In this document: positions 1 to 8,552 of the stretch, in pieces
Layout: each line of letters opens with the position of its first letter
How positions within the stretch are numbered: position 1 is the stretch's first letter
NCBI RefSeq assembly: GCF_014646655.1
Contig: NZ_BMNR01000001.1
Location: forward strand, 626,572 to 690,571
DNA: 64,000 nt
Direction: 5' to 3'
From: Yeosuana aromativorans
GTDB lineage: Bacteria; Bacteroidota; Bacteroidia; Flavobacteriales; Flavobacteriaceae
Position numbers and translations under genes: made by a program
Notes under the pieces: model-generated
Told to the model about the DNA's origin: nothing
Seen by the model: only the letters and a program-made list of their open reading frames with translations
Databases searched by the model: none

Positions 1-2095
1 CTTCTCCAGCATTTGGTAATACATCAATTGTAACATTAACTTCCGAAGTGTCTGAACCACAAACGCCGTTGGTAACCGTATAGGTGTAAACTCCCGCAGC
101 ATCAATTGAAGGATTGAACATTCCCGTGCCGCTCGATAAACTTGGAGACCAAACTCCACCTGTATCTGGTGTACCATTTAAGCTACCAAATAAATCCACA
201 GGGCTACTGTTCATGCAAATCTCCAAATCCCCGTTTTCTCCAGCATTTGGTAATACATCAATTGTAACATTAACTTCCGAAGTGTCTGAACCACAAACGC
301 CGTTGGTAACCGTATAGGTGTAAACTCCCGCAGCATCAATTGAAGGATTGAACATTCCCGTGCCGCTCGATAAACTTGGAGACCAAACTCCACCTGTATC
401 TGGTGTACCATTTAAGCTACCAAATAAATCCACAGGGCTACTGTTTATGCAAATCTCCAAATCCCCGTCTTCTCCAGCACTCAAGGTATTAGCTTGTTGA
501 AAATCAAAAATACTATCAGAATTACTATCCAGAGGGATTGTATAGCCATCGGGTTCTCCAATAATCAAGCCATTTGCGTCAACAGTATCTGGAAGACTAC
601 CTAAAGTACCATTTCCATCACCATCGATAAATCCTGCTTCAATAACATCAAAGCAACCATCACCATCACTATCTAAATCTTGATAATCTGGATGGTTGTC
701 TCCATCTGTATCTCTGTTTGGGTCTCCATTTTGTTCAACGGTGTCAAGAATTCCATCATTATCATCATCTAAATCATCATCATTCAAAATCCCATCTTTA
801 TCAAAATCAGGGACACATTTTTCTCTTACTTCATACTCACTACTACATTTTGAAGGGTTATCTTTTATATATATATTACCATTAATAGTCCCTCTAGTCA
901 ATAAATTACATAGGACTGAACAATCGGTCAATGAAGAGTTCCCACTAATACTCATGGCAGTACCTCCAGGAGAATCTAATATGAAAATATTTTCTAACCC
1001 GGATAAATTTGTCAATGAGGGATTCCCACCAACACCTAACATTCTAATCTCTATAAGGCTTCTAAAACCCTGTAAACTTATTAAATTATTATTTAGTCCT
1101 ATATCTAAATCTCCTTCAAGTTTAGTTAATCTTGTAAACCCTGTTATTTCTAAAAGATTATCATTTTCATGAATATATAAGTTTCCCCAAGAAGGGTCTA
1201 AATCTCCAATAATTTGAATATTATTGAAACCGCTTATATTTGTCAATCCAGTCTGGCGTATTTCCAAACCACTACCAATTGTTACAAGATTATCAAACGT
1301 TGGTATTTCAGTTAACAATGGACATCCTACAAAATAACCCCCAATATTAATTTGATAATCTACCTTAGTCAAACTTATAAAGCCTATTACACTAGTTAAG
1401 TTAGCATTCTGCCCAATATCAATATTTCTCACAACCTCCATTAACGAGTTAAATCCGTTAATTTCAGTAAGAGTTACATTATTTTCAATACTTAGATTCC
1501 CTTTAAAAGATGAAATGTCGAAGACAGTACCAATTCTTATGAGGCCATTAAATCCATCAATTTTTATTAGTGAATTATTTCTTAATATGCTAAACCACCC
1601 ATCTACAATTGTTAAATTTTGAAAAACATCTATAGTTTCCATTAAAGAATTTCCAGAAATTTCAAAATTTCCTCCAACAGTTTGTAATGCATCAAAACCA
1701 TTGATTCTCTTTAATCCTCCATAATTATCTGTTATGGAAAAATTGCCATTTACAGTTTGCAAATTATTGATTCCATCAATAGTTTCTATTAAATGACTTT
1801 GATCAATTATAAAATCTCCACCTACATATTCTAAATTTCCAAAATTTGAAACACTGTTAATTTTAGAATAACTAATTCTTAAAGAACCTTCAATCCTTTT
1901 TATGGACGTTATTCCAGAAATATCGGTGGCGTCACTTATATATAAATTTCCAGTAATGACCTCGCAAGTTCCAAAATTTGCAATATAATTTTGTACATCT
2001 GTTTGGCTATTTAAATAAACATCTCCAATTGGGCATTGTGAATAAAATAATTGAGCTATGAAAAATATTAAAATGAAGTAAACGTACTTGTGCAC
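1..2095 (-). CDS. Repeat-containing cell-surface protein with receptor L-type repeats (partial, 3' end outside window)
   Basis: An open frame of 698 codons starts at a GTG (2093-2095) and runs off the left edge without a stop. No in-frame ATG exists nearby and a stop codon lies two codons upstream, so GTG is the likely start. The N-terminus is a signal peptide (VYFILIFFIAQLFYS, then QC). Residues about 20-420 are degenerate repeats of the form GF..L..I.G.L.I..N..L, resembling receptor L-domain or leucine-rich beta-helix repeats. They are followed by Asp-rich thrombospondin-type-3-like calcium motifs (DKDGILNDDDLDDDNDGI, DSDGDGCFDVIEAG) and then near-identical 78-residue Ig-like repeats (GVYTYTVTNGVCGSDTSEV). 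I infer a type IX-secreted adhesin-like surface protein. Its C-terminal sorting domain would lie outside the window, so that part cannot be confirmed. Confidence 0.85.
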   Translation of the reverse strand, partial: MHKYVYFILIFFIAQLFYSQCPIGDVYLNSQTDVQNYIANFGTCEVITGNLYISDATDISGITSIKRIEGSLRISYSKINSVSNFGNLEYVGGDFIIDQSHLIETIDGINNLQTVNGNFSITDNYGGLKRINGFDALQTVGGNFEISGNSLMETIDVFQNLTIVDGWFSILRNNSLIKIDGFNGLIRIGTVFDISSFKGNLSIENNVTLTEINGFNSLMEVVRNIDIGQNANLTSVIGFISLTKVDYQINIGGYFVGCPLLTEIPTFDNLVTIGSGLEIRQTGLTNISGFNNIQIIGDLDPSWGNLYIHENDNLLEITGFTRLTKLEGDLDIGLNNNLISLQGFRSLIEIRMLGVGGNPSLTNLSGLENIFILDSPGGTAMSISGNSSLTDCSVLCNLLTRGTINGNIYIKDNPSKCSSEYEVREKCVPDFDKDGILNDDDLDDDNDGILDTVEQNGDPNRDTDGDNHPDYQDLDSDGDGCFDVIEAGFIDGDGNGTLGSLPDTVDANGLIIGEPDGYTIPLDSNSDSIFDFQQANTLSAGEDGDLEICINSSPVDLFGSLNGTPDTGGVWSPSLSSGTGMFNPSIDAAGVYTYTVTNGVCGSDTSEVNVTIDVLPNAGENGDLEICMNSSPVDLFGSLNGTPDTGGVWSPSLSSGTGMFNPSIDAAGVYTYTVTNGVCGSDTSEVNVTIDVLPNAGE
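7..474 (-). repeat. Two near-identical 234-bp tandem repeats (78 codons each) inside the surface-protein gene
   Basis: Positions 7-240 and 241-474 are almost base-for-base identical. Differences are seen only near the junctions, for example ttcatgc versus tttatgc and ccgttttc versus ccgtcttc. The window begins inside a further junction, so the array probably continues to the left. The length is a multiple of three, so gain or loss of copies would keep the frame. Each unit encodes one Ig/PKD-like domain. Confidence 0.95.
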
Positions 2096-2172
2096 TAATT
2101 CTTAAATTTTAATTTAAAATTAAATGTAATTAAAATTTTGTAAGAAAATTATTTTTTTGTTGATATAAGAGT

Positions 2173-3768
2173 TTAACGTTCTTGTTCACTCAGCTTAATC
2201 ACCTCATCAACCATACTATCTTCTTGGTTGAAAATTTCTTCATAGGCGCCATTGCCATACAATTGGTCTCCCAAAGTGGCCTTTAAATATTGCTTGACTT
2301 CATCATGGTAGGCAAGAAATGTGATTTTTGAATCTGTTCGAGCATTTAAAAAATCTTCAAAAGCATATACCATATCATCGCCAACTTCAAAATTGTCGAT
2401 AAACTCCTGTCTAGGTATGTTGTTGTAAAAATTTCTGTCTTTTTCAAGTTGTTCAAAAATAAAATAGCCCATAAATCCCTTACGCTGTAAATACGACAAG
2501 GTTTCATTTTTCATACCACCATCAATAGGCACAAAAATATCTGGGATAATGCCGCCGCCGCCGTAAACTATTTTCCCTTTGGGTGTTGTATATTTTAAAG
2601 AATCTGCCACTTCTATTTTTGCAGAATCTACCAACTCGCCGCTTTCCAAACGGTTATAATAATCGTCGTAGTAATCTTGAACACCGTGATTATATGGTCG
2701 TTGAATGGATCGTCCTGTAGGGGTATAATATCGCGATACCGTTAACCGTATGGCACTACCATCACCCAATTCCATTTCCCGTTGTACGAGCCCTTTACCG
2801 TAAGACCGCCTACCTACAATGGTTCCTTTGTCATTGTCCTGAAGCGCTCCAGCTACTATTTCGCTCGCAGAGGCAGAATTTTCATTGATGAGCACATACA
2901 CATCACCTGTTTCAAACTCCCCTTTTTCTGTTGCAAAACTTTTCTCAATAGCACCGCTTTTGTTTTTTGTAAACAAAATAAGCTTTCCATCTTCTAAAAA
3001 CTCATCAGCAACTTGCTCTGCAATACCCAAAAAACCTCCTGGATTATCCCTTAAATCAAGTACTAGTTTTGTAGCGCCTGATTTTTTAAGCTTATCCAAT
3101 CCTTTTTTAAATTCTTTATAAGTAGTCTCAGCAAACCGATTGATTTTTATGTAACCCAAATCCTTGGTCAACATATAGGCCGCATCCACACTTTTAATAG
3201 GAATATTGGCTCGTTTTACTGTAATGTCTAAAAGCTTAGGCTCTCCTCTTCTATAGACTTTTAAATCTACTTTTGAGTTAATGGGCCCTTTAAGTTTTTC
3301 AACAATCTCACCATCTTTCAACACGTTTCCAAACAAAGAATCACCATTAGCCATAATAATCCTATCACCACCTTTAATACCTGCTTTGTCACTTGGACCT
3401 CCATCAACAGCCCGTATGACGGCAATGGTATCTCTGTAGGTATAAAAATTAACACCAATACCCACAAAATCACCTTTCATGTTTTCGGTTACGCGCTGCA
3501 TATCCTCTTTTGGAATGTAAACAGAGTGCGGATCCAGATTTTCAAGGATACCATTTACGGTAACATCAACAATGCTATCGGTATTCACATCATCAACATA
3601 ATCATATTCTATATAATCAATAAGTCTATCCAGTTTATCTTTTTTGCTATTGGAAGAAGAAAACAGCCTGTCTGGCGAGTCTGAAAAATTCAACTTACCA
3701 CCAATAAAAATACCTAAGGCAATAGCTATTCCTAAAAGTAATGGCAAATATTTTTTTTGAATGTGCAT
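2173..3768 (-). CDS. C-terminal processing peptidase, S41 family (CtpA-like)
   Basis: This is a 531-residue envelope serine protease of the tail-specific or carboxy-terminal processing family. An N-terminal membrane anchor (about residues 8-24) is followed by a PDZ domain (about 95-180) and the S41 catalytic domain. The SASASE motif places the nucleophile at about Ser300, and YGKGLVQ supplies Lys325 and Gln329. This Ser-Lys-Gln spacing matches known Ctp enzymes. The family trims C-termini of envelope proteins or degrades tagged proteins in the periplasm; the substrate here is unknown. Its ATG shares an A with the TAA stop of the upstream dCMP deaminase gene, so the two are translationally coupled. 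The roughly 110 residues after the protease core have no function I recognise. Confidence 0.93.
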   Translation of the reverse strand: MHIQKKYLPLLLGIAIALGIFIGGKLNFSDSPDRLFSSSNSKKDKLDRLIDYIEYDYVDDVNTDSIVDVTVNGILENLDPHSVYIPKEDMQRVTENMKGDFVGIGVNFYTYRDTIAVIRAVDGGPSDKAGIKGGDRIIMANGDSLFGNVLKDGEIVEKLKGPINSKVDLKVYRRGEPKLLDITVKRANIPIKSVDAAYMLTKDLGYIKINRFAETTYKEFKKGLDKLKKSGATKLVLDLRDNPGGFLGIAEQVADEFLEDGKLILFTKNKSGAIEKSFATEKGEFETGDVYVLINENSASASEIVAGALQDNDKGTIVGRRSYGKGLVQREMELGDGSAIRLTVSRYYTPTGRSIQRPYNHGVQDYYDDYYNRLESGELVDSAKIEVADSLKYTTPKGKIVYGGGGIIPDIFVPIDGGMKNETLSYLQRKGFMGYFIFEQLEKDRNFYNNIPRQEFIDNFEVGDDMVYAFEDFLNARTDSKITFLAYHDEVKQYLKATLGDQLYGNGAYEEIFNQEDSMVDEVIKLSEQER

Positions 3769-4199
3769 TAGGCTTCTATATCTTCAATTAATGTGAGTTC
3801 AATACCTGCTTTTTTTAAAAATTGCAAACCAGAATCATCTTTATAAGCTACTTTATAAACAACCCTAACAATACCTGCCTGATGGATTAGTTTACTGCAT
3901 TCTTTACAAGGTGACATGGTTATGTATAAGGTTGCGCCTTTACAAGATTGCGTAGAGCTTGCCACTTTTAAAATGGCATTGGCCTCAGCATGCAATACGT
4001 ACCATTTGGTGTAACCGTCTTCATCTTCACAAAAATTCTCAAAACCAGATGGCGTTCCGTTGTAGCCATCAGAAATAATCATTTTATCCTTAACAATCAA
4101 AGCACCAACCTGTTTGCGTTTACAATAGGATAATTTCCCCCATTCATTTGCAATCCTTAAGTAAGCTTTATCGTATTTAAGTTGTTTGTCTTTTGACAT
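3768..4199 (-). CDS. Zinc-dependent dCMP/CMP deaminase family protein (ComE-like)
   Basis: This 143-residue cytidine/deoxycytidylate deaminase-fold protein shows the full zinc and catalytic signature. His70-Ala-Glu72 (motif HAEANAIL) provides one zinc ligand and the proton shuttle, and Cys98/Cys101 (MSPCKEC) provide the other ligands. The family converts dCMP to dUMP to supply dTMP synthesis. Length and motif spacing fit the dCMP deaminase branch rather than the tRNA adenosine deaminase branch. It is the first gene of a two-gene unit with the Ctp protease, overlapping it by one base. Substrate assignment rests on family resemblance only. Confidence 0.9.
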   Translation of the reverse strand: MSKDKQLKYDKAYLRIANEWGKLSYCKRKQVGALIVKDKMIISDGYNGTPSGFENFCEDEDGYTKWYVLHAEANAILKVASSTQSCKGATLYITMSPCKECSKLIHQAGIVRVVYKVAYKDDSGLQFLKKAGIELTLIEDIEA

Positions 4200-4417
4200 A
4201 AAATATATTACTAATTAATTGAGCTTGCTTGTGGTTTTTACAGAATTTTGGTAAAGTAACAAATAAAAAAAGAGCTACAATAATTACTTATGATTTTATA
4301 AACTAAATGTATAACGAAGATAATCGCTTGGAATTTTAATTACAATGCTAATTCGTTAAAGTTTTATGAAAGTTTTAAGAATAGCAGGCCTGTAAAAACG
4401 GTTAAATATGCTTTAAG

Positions 4418-5005
4418 CTAAAAAATCCACCGACCCATAATCATGGGGATAACAAGACCAACCACTATGGCCGAAATCACCATCATCCAATCACGCCTTG
4501 AGAACCTAAAAATAGTTTGCATGATGTATCCCAAAAAGAGCACACAAAATACAATAATGATTTGCGAGATTTCAATGCCAAGGGCAAACTCCACCAAGAG
4601 CGCTAACTTGCTATCTGTTTTACCAGCAAGCATGTGGAACTCTCTAGCAAAACCTAAACCGTGAATCAAACCAAAAAACAATGTTGAGAAAAACAAGACA
4701 CCCACTTTGCTTTTCTGTGGACCTTTTCCAGCAGTAAAAACATTGAATACCGCAACAATTAAAATGGTAACAGGAATTAAAAACTCAATTAATCGTCCGT
4801 TTACACTAACAATGTCATAAGCTGCCAATACAAGGGATACGGTGTGACCAATTGTAAATGTAGATACCAATAAGAAAACCCGTTTCCAATCCTTAAACAA
4901 GTAAGGAATGGTAAGGACTATGAGGAATAAAACGTGGTCGTAGGCATTTATATCAAGCACATGGTTTATACCATATTGTACATTGAACCAAAAATTTTCA
5001 AGCAT
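4418..5005 (-). CDS. HupE/UreJ-like integral membrane protein
   Basis: A 195-residue membrane protein with about six hydrophobic segments. Conserved His/Asp-containing motifs sit at membrane edges: GINHVLDINAYDHVLF near the N-terminus, GHTVSLVLA in the middle and GLIHGLGFAREF later. This pattern matches the HupE/UreJ_2 family, whose characterised relatives are nickel or cobalt transport accessories of hydrogenase and urease operons. No urease or hydrogenase gene is nearby, so the substrate is not settled; metal uptake is only a family-based guess. The gene follows the threonine dehydrogenase gene by 35 bp but has its own perfect TAnnTTTG box in the gap. Confidence 0.8.
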   Translation of the reverse strand: MLENFWFNVQYGINHVLDINAYDHVLFLIVLTIPYLFKDWKRVFLLVSTFTIGHTVSLVLAAYDIVSVNGRLIEFLIPVTILIVAVFNVFTAGKGPQKSKVGVLFFSTLFFGLIHGLGFAREFHMLAGKTDSKLALLVEFALGIEISQIIIVFCVLFLGYIMQTIFRFSRRDWMMVISAIVVGLVIPMIMGRWIF

Positions 5006-5016
5006 GCTGTTTTAGG

Positions 5017-5037
5017 TATTTGGGTTTCCCAAATATA
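5017..5037 (-). promoter_or_regulatory. Promoter -7 box overlapped by a perfect 8-bp inverted repeat, upstream of the HupE-like gene
   Basis: On the minus strand TATATTTG (5030-5037) is a perfect match to the Bacteroidota -7 consensus TAnnTTTG, 25 bp upstream of the ATG at 5005. The same bases form part of an inverted repeat TATTTGGG-ttt-CCCAAATA (5017-5035). It could be an operator over the start site or a hairpin at the end of the upstream transcript. There is no T-run to make it a convincing terminator. Confidence 0.5.
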
Positions 5038-5040
5038 CAA

Positions 5041-6012
5041 TTATTTGGAATTTGTAACCGTGCTGCTATATTTTTTCTGCAATTGGGATATCATTTCCTT
5101 GGCAATATCCTCAATAGAAAATTTATGTTGCCAGCCCCAGTCTTGTCTTGCAAATGAGTCATCAATACGCTTGGGCCAACTATCGGCAATCTCTTGTCTG
5201 TAATCAGGATTGTAGGTTATTTTGAAATCTGGTATATAACCCCTGATGGATTCTGCCAACTCTTTCGGTGTGAAGCTAATGGCCGATAAATTATAAGACG
5301 AACGAATTTTTACTGACTTAGCTTCAGCTGTCATAATATCAACTGTTGCCTGTATGGCATCTTCCATAAACATCATAGGAAGTTCTGTGTTTTCATTTAA
5401 AAAACACTCATAGTTTTTGTCCGTAATGGCTTTGTGAAAAATATCCACCGCATAATCAGTAGTGCCGCCACCAGGCAATGTTTTGTAACTTATAATGCCT
5501 GGATAACGCAAACTTCTCACATCAACATCATATTTATTATGATAGTATTCACACCACCGCTCGCCTACCTGTTTGGTGATACCATAAACGGTTGAAGGTT
5601 CCATAACCGTAAATTGTGGCGTATTCTCTTTGGGAGTTGTTGGTCCAAAAACGGCTATACTGGACGGCCAAAACACTTTTTTGATAAATTTTGCCTTAGC
5701 CAGATTGAGTACGTGAAACAAGGAGTTCATATTCAAATCCCAAGCTTTCATAGGGTATTTTTCACCTGTAGCACTTAACATGGCCGCCATTAAATAAACC
5801 GTATTGATACGGTATTTTTCAACACAAATTTTAACCGCCGCATAATCTTGCGCATCAACAATTTCAAAAATTCCTGAGTTAACAATATCCAGATTGCTAT
5901 AGCTTATATCGCTGGCTATAACATTTTTATCACCGTACATTGCCCTAAGCTTATAGGTCAGTTCAGACCCAATTTGACCGCAGGCACCAATAATTAATAT
6001 TTTGGGATTCAT
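5041..6012 (-). CDS. L-threonine 3-dehydrogenase, short-chain (epimerase-like) type
   Basis: This 323-residue extended short-chain dehydrogenase has the NAD-binding motif GACGQIG at residues 8-14 and the catalytic Tyr-x3-Lys (VYGITK) near residue 145. The motifs MKAWDLNMNSLFHVLN, WPSSIAVFGPTTPKENTPQ and GGGTTDYAVDIFHKAI closely match the Flavobacterium L-threonine dehydrogenase of this fold as I remember it. That enzyme oxidises L-threonine to 2-amino-3-ketobutyrate with NAD+, feeding glycine and acetyl-CoA formation. The partner ligase gene (kbl) is not in the window. A generic UDP-sugar epimerase is the main alternative, but the substrate-loop motifs argue against it. Confidence 0.9.
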   Translation of the reverse strand: MNPKILIIGACGQIGSELTYKLRAMYGDKNVIASDISYSNLDIVNSGIFEIVDAQDYAAVKICVEKYRINTVYLMAAMLSATGEKYPMKAWDLNMNSLFHVLNLAKAKFIKKVFWPSSIAVFGPTTPKENTPQFTVMEPSTVYGITKQVGERWCEYYHNKYDVDVRSLRYPGIISYKTLPGGGTTDYAVDIFHKAITDKNYECFLNENTELPMMFMEDAIQATVDIMTAEAKSVKIRSSYNLSAISFTPKELAESIRGYIPDFKITYNPDYRQEIADSWPKRIDDSFARQDWGWQHKFSIEDIAKEMISQLQKKYSSTVTNSK

Positions 6013-6037
6013 TAAATGTCGATTTATAAGAATATAT

Positions 6038-6045
6038 CAAAAATA
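6038..6045 (-). promoter_or_regulatory. -7 promoter element of the threonine dehydrogenase gene
   Basis: TATTTTTG on the minus strand is a perfect TAnnTTTG match, 25 bp upstream of the ATG at 6012. No clear -33 TTTG box is seen at the usual distance. Confidence 0.5.
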
Positions 6046-6131
6046 ATAAGATTTTATTGAAGATATTGTATTTTAAGACAAAAAAACAAAAACTCATTGC
6101 ACATTGTTTAAAATAAGATTAAGTATTCGTT

Positions 6132-6139
6132 TATATTTG
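6132..6139 (+). promoter_or_regulatory. -7 promoter element of the lipoprotein gene
   Basis: TATATTTG is a perfect TAnnTTTG match, 24 bp before the ATG at 6164. It is divergent from the threonine dehydrogenase promoter about 90 bp away. Confidence 0.5.
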
Positions 6140-6163
6140 TAAAGTCGCTTATAACGCAATAAA

Positions 6164-6685
6164 ATGAAAACATCTCTTATAATTGGAATCTGTTTAAGCA
6201 TGTCTTTGCTATCGTGCCACAATGCTTCAAAAAAAAACAATACCGAGCAAACATTCCAAGAACCAGTGAGTAAAAGTTTATCTGAAAAAGATATTTCAAA
6301 ACTTAAGTATGTGGAATATACTTTGGATGTAAAAACCGAAAACGCCATTAAGGATTGGCTTAAATACAAAGACCTTGAAGATGTTGTTGAGAATGTGAAA
6401 AAAGGAGATCTTTCTTATTTTAACGATAACAAAAAAGGCATCCAAACGTTTTTGGTTGAGTTGTCAAAAACCATCCCAGACACCGTTAACACGCCTTCTG
6501 TAACAGCAAGAATCACTGCTTTTGAAACCAAGCTTTATAAACTTGAAAGCCTGGCCAATTTACAAACGACTACAAAGCAGGAATTGGGTGAAACCATTCG
6601 GGAGTTTCTGGAAGCCTTTTCAAATTTAAATTTCCAAATGAACAAGAAGTTGGAAAAAGACTCCCAACAGATTGAAAGGCCTTAA
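6164..6685 (+). CDS. Small predicted lipoprotein of unknown function
   Basis: A 173-residue protein with a classical lipoprotein signal: a hydrophobic stretch from about residue 5 ends in LLSC, with the modified cysteine at residue 18. The mature part is charged, helical in appearance and rich in Lys/Glu, with no motif I recognise and a C-terminal region suggestive of a coiled coil. It is a single-gene unit with its own -7 box upstream and a strong bidirectional terminator directly after the stop. It is probably anchored to the inner face of the outer membrane or the periplasmic face of the inner membrane. I make no functional call. Confidence 0.75.
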   Translation: MKTSLIIGICLSMSLLSCHNASKKNNTEQTFQEPVSKSLSEKDISKLKYVEYTLDVKTENAIKDWLKYKDLEDVVENVKKGDLSYFNDNKKGIQTFLVELSKTIPDTVNTPSVTARITAFETKLYKLESLANLQTTTKQELGETIREFLEAFSNLNFQMNKKLEKDSQQIERP

Positions 6686-6693
6686 ATGAACAT

Positions 6694-6732
6694 AAAAAAA
6701 GGCATTTTATAAGTTATAAAATGCCTTTTTTT
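6694..6732. terminator. Bidirectional intrinsic terminator between convergent genes
   Basis: A near-perfect stem (arms 6694-6710 and 6716-6732, ggcattttat / ataaaatgcc) is flanked by A7 on the left and T7 on the right. It can stop the lipoprotein transcript (+) and the TPR gene transcript (-). Confidence 0.9.
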
Positions 6733-6745
6733 ATGTGTGAATTAT

Positions 6746-7459
6746 TTAGTTTTTTGGCTGTGCTGCTTCTGCTTGAAGTGCTTGTTTTTGCCTTAGCAAT
6801 TCGTTCTTTGTCAATTGTATTAAATTGAAATTAGGAGCGGTTTTTAAAGTGGCGTCCAAAATATCAACAGCAGCATCAATATTGGCTTTGGTATCTCTGT
6901 TATAAGTTACTAGAGCATTCAAATACATGAAAGCCGATTTTAATGGCACCTTATACGGATTTTGTGTTTCATAATAGGTTTTTGTCATGTCATCTTTGGC
7001 GTTTGCCAATCCATAATCAATATGCTTTTGCGCTTCATCTAAATTTTTGATTTGTAAATTAAGCTCTGCCAATTCATAAGCAATTAAGGCATTTGGGTTT
7101 CGTTTGAACATTTCATCAAAAAACCCAATGGCCATCTTTGGTTGTCCCAATGCTTTTAATGATACGGCCTTTACTTGGATGGCAATATCAGAATCATTGG
7201 CAACTTTATCAATCCCAATGGTATTTAAAGCTTGGGAATATTCCTCATTGCTCATATAGATATACGCTAAGGTATCTAATCTTGCTTGGGAAGGTGATAG
7301 CACATTCAAATGCGTTATACCGTTAATAATTCCTTGAACGTCTCCCTGTTTTTTCATTTGTTGATAGTACGCCTCAAAATGTTTCAATAATTCTGGGTTG
7401 CTCTGTGCACTTAGTTGAAAACTACTCACTAACACTATCAATACGACTAATCGTTTCAT
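6746..7459 (-). CDS. Secreted or periplasmic TPR-like protein
   Basis: A 237-residue protein with a cleavable signal peptide (RLVVLIVLVSSFQLSAQ). It carries about four to five helical pairs with tetratricopeptide-like spacing (LAYIYMSNEEYSQALNTIG, AIGFFDEMFKRNPNALIAYE, AELNLQIKNLDEAQKHIDYG). TPR proteins are protein-interaction scaffolds; no catalytic motif is visible. It stands alone, convergent with the lipoprotein gene and divergent from the CBS-domain gene across a 248-bp AT-rich gap. On the minus strand that gap holds TAgTTTTA (about 7489-7496), one mismatch from the -7 consensus. Function unknown. Confidence 0.8.
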   Translation of the reverse strand: MKRLVVLIVLVSSFQLSAQSNPELLKHFEAYYQQMKKQGDVQGIINGITHLNVLSPSQARLDTLAYIYMSNEEYSQALNTIGIDKVANDSDIAIQVKAVSLKALGQPKMAIGFFDEMFKRNPNALIAYELAELNLQIKNLDEAQKHIDYGLANAKDDMTKTYYETQNPYKVPLKSAFMYLNALVTYNRDTKANIDAAVDILDATLKTAPNFNLIQLTKNELLRQKQALQAEAAQPKN

Positions 7460-7707
7460 CTTAATTATATTTAATTTTTATTGACCGCGATAAAACTATA
7501 AAAATTTAACATTTAATCTCTTAAAACAATGCTAATTATTTTAAAAAAATTACACGCAATCAAATCATTTTGTTTTGACAATCTATTAAAATATTAACTT
7601 AATATTATCTGTATTATCAAATTCTATCAGTTTAAAACATCTAAAAATATAGATTTAGGAAAAATGAAAAAAAATAATTACATTTAGTTATCTTAAATTG
7701 AAGTACC

Positions 7708-8178
7708 ATGGGAATAAAAAGTTTTCTTGCCGCAAGAAGGAACAAAAAAAAGACAGCTGGAGATACACCTTTAAAGGTTAGTGACTATATGACCAGAAAT
7801 TTGGTAACATTTAAATCCAACCAACCTATTGAGGAAGTTATTAATGCCATTATTAAGTACCGCATTTCAGGTGGCCCAGTTGTGAATGATAAAGACGAAC
7901 TAATAGGGGTTATATCTGAAGGTGACTGTATAAAGGAAATCAGTGAGAGCAGATACCATAACATGCCTATGAGCAACCATACCGTTGAAAACTATATGAT
8001 TAAAAATGTGGAAACCATAGATGGAAACATGAACATTTTTGACGCGGCCAATAAATTTTTAGAAGCTAAAAGACGGCGGTTTCCAATAGTTGAAAACGGA
8101 AAACTGATAGGGCAAATAAGCCAAAAGGATATTTTAAAAGCAGCCTTATCAATTAAAGGTTCTACCTGGAAAAAATAA
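7708..8178 (+). CDS. Tandem CBS-domain protein
   Basis: This 156-residue protein consists of two CBS domains (about residues 25-80 and 92-150) after a short basic N-terminus (ARRNKKK). Typical CBS signatures are present: VSDYMTRNLVTF, GGPVVNDKDELIGVISEGD, VENYMIKNVETI and RRFPIVENGKLIGQISQKDIL. CBS pairs bind adenosine nucleotides and act as energy sensors. With no attached enzymatic or channel domain, this is a stand-alone sensor whose partner is not evident. TAcaTTTA (7679-7686), one mismatch from the -7 consensus, lies 22 bp upstream of the ATG. Confidence 0.9.
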   Translation: MGIKSFLAARRNKKKTAGDTPLKVSDYMTRNLVTFKSNQPIEEVINAIIKYRISGGPVVNDKDELIGVISEGDCIKEISESRYHNMPMSNHTVENYMIKNVETIDGNMNIFDAANKFLEAKRRRFPIVENGKLIGQISQKDILKAALSIKGSTWKK

Positions 8179-8181
8179 TTT

Positions 8182-8529
8182 TTATTCCCGTTTTACCAAG
8201 GCAAAATAATCGCCTTCCAAGGGTAGGTAACCTTGATCATACACAAAATAATACACGGTACCGGCTTTGGTTGTGTAGATGCTTGTAAAATAATTAAAAT
8301 CAAAACCCGCCTCGACAAGTTTGGCCCTTGAAACTTTTGTTTTTTGGTCAGGATTGAGCATTTCCAAAATTCTATAATTTTTCCGCAGCCTATTATTAGT
8401 ATTGCGTATTAAATTTTTACTATCCTTATTAACCTTGTTGTTATAAGCATTTCTACACGCATCACTACAGAATTTTTTGTCAATTCTGCCGACAATTTTT
8501 TCGCCGCATTCTAAACATTGTTTTGCCAT
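8182..8529 (-). CDS. Small zinc-ribbon protein
   Basis: A 115-residue protein opening with a treble-clef-like zinc site, CLECGEKI then FCSDACRNAYNN. The Cys-x2-Cys and Cys-x3-Cys pairs lie at about residues 5-8 and 21-25. The middle is very basic (NKVNKDSKNLIRNTNNRLRKN), consistent with nucleic-acid binding, and the C-terminal half is a compact mixed region. It resembles a conserved family in Bacteroidota with no assigned role that I know. It ends 4 bp from the convergent CBS gene and lies just downstream of the broken DinB gene. Confidence 0.8.
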   Translation of the reverse strand: MAKQCLECGEKIVGRIDKKFCSDACRNAYNNKVNKDSKNLIRNTNNRLRKNYRILEMLNPDQKTKVSRAKLVEAGFDFNYFTSIYTTKAGTVYYFVYDQGYLPLEGDYFALVKRE

Positions 8530-8552
8530 AATTTAATTTTAAAAAATTATTA

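Noticed and set aside
696-1172. 158-codon plus-strand frame
   Set aside because: It is antisense to the surface-protein gene, whose frame is open over 698 codons and shows clear domain repeats; the plus frame has no such features.
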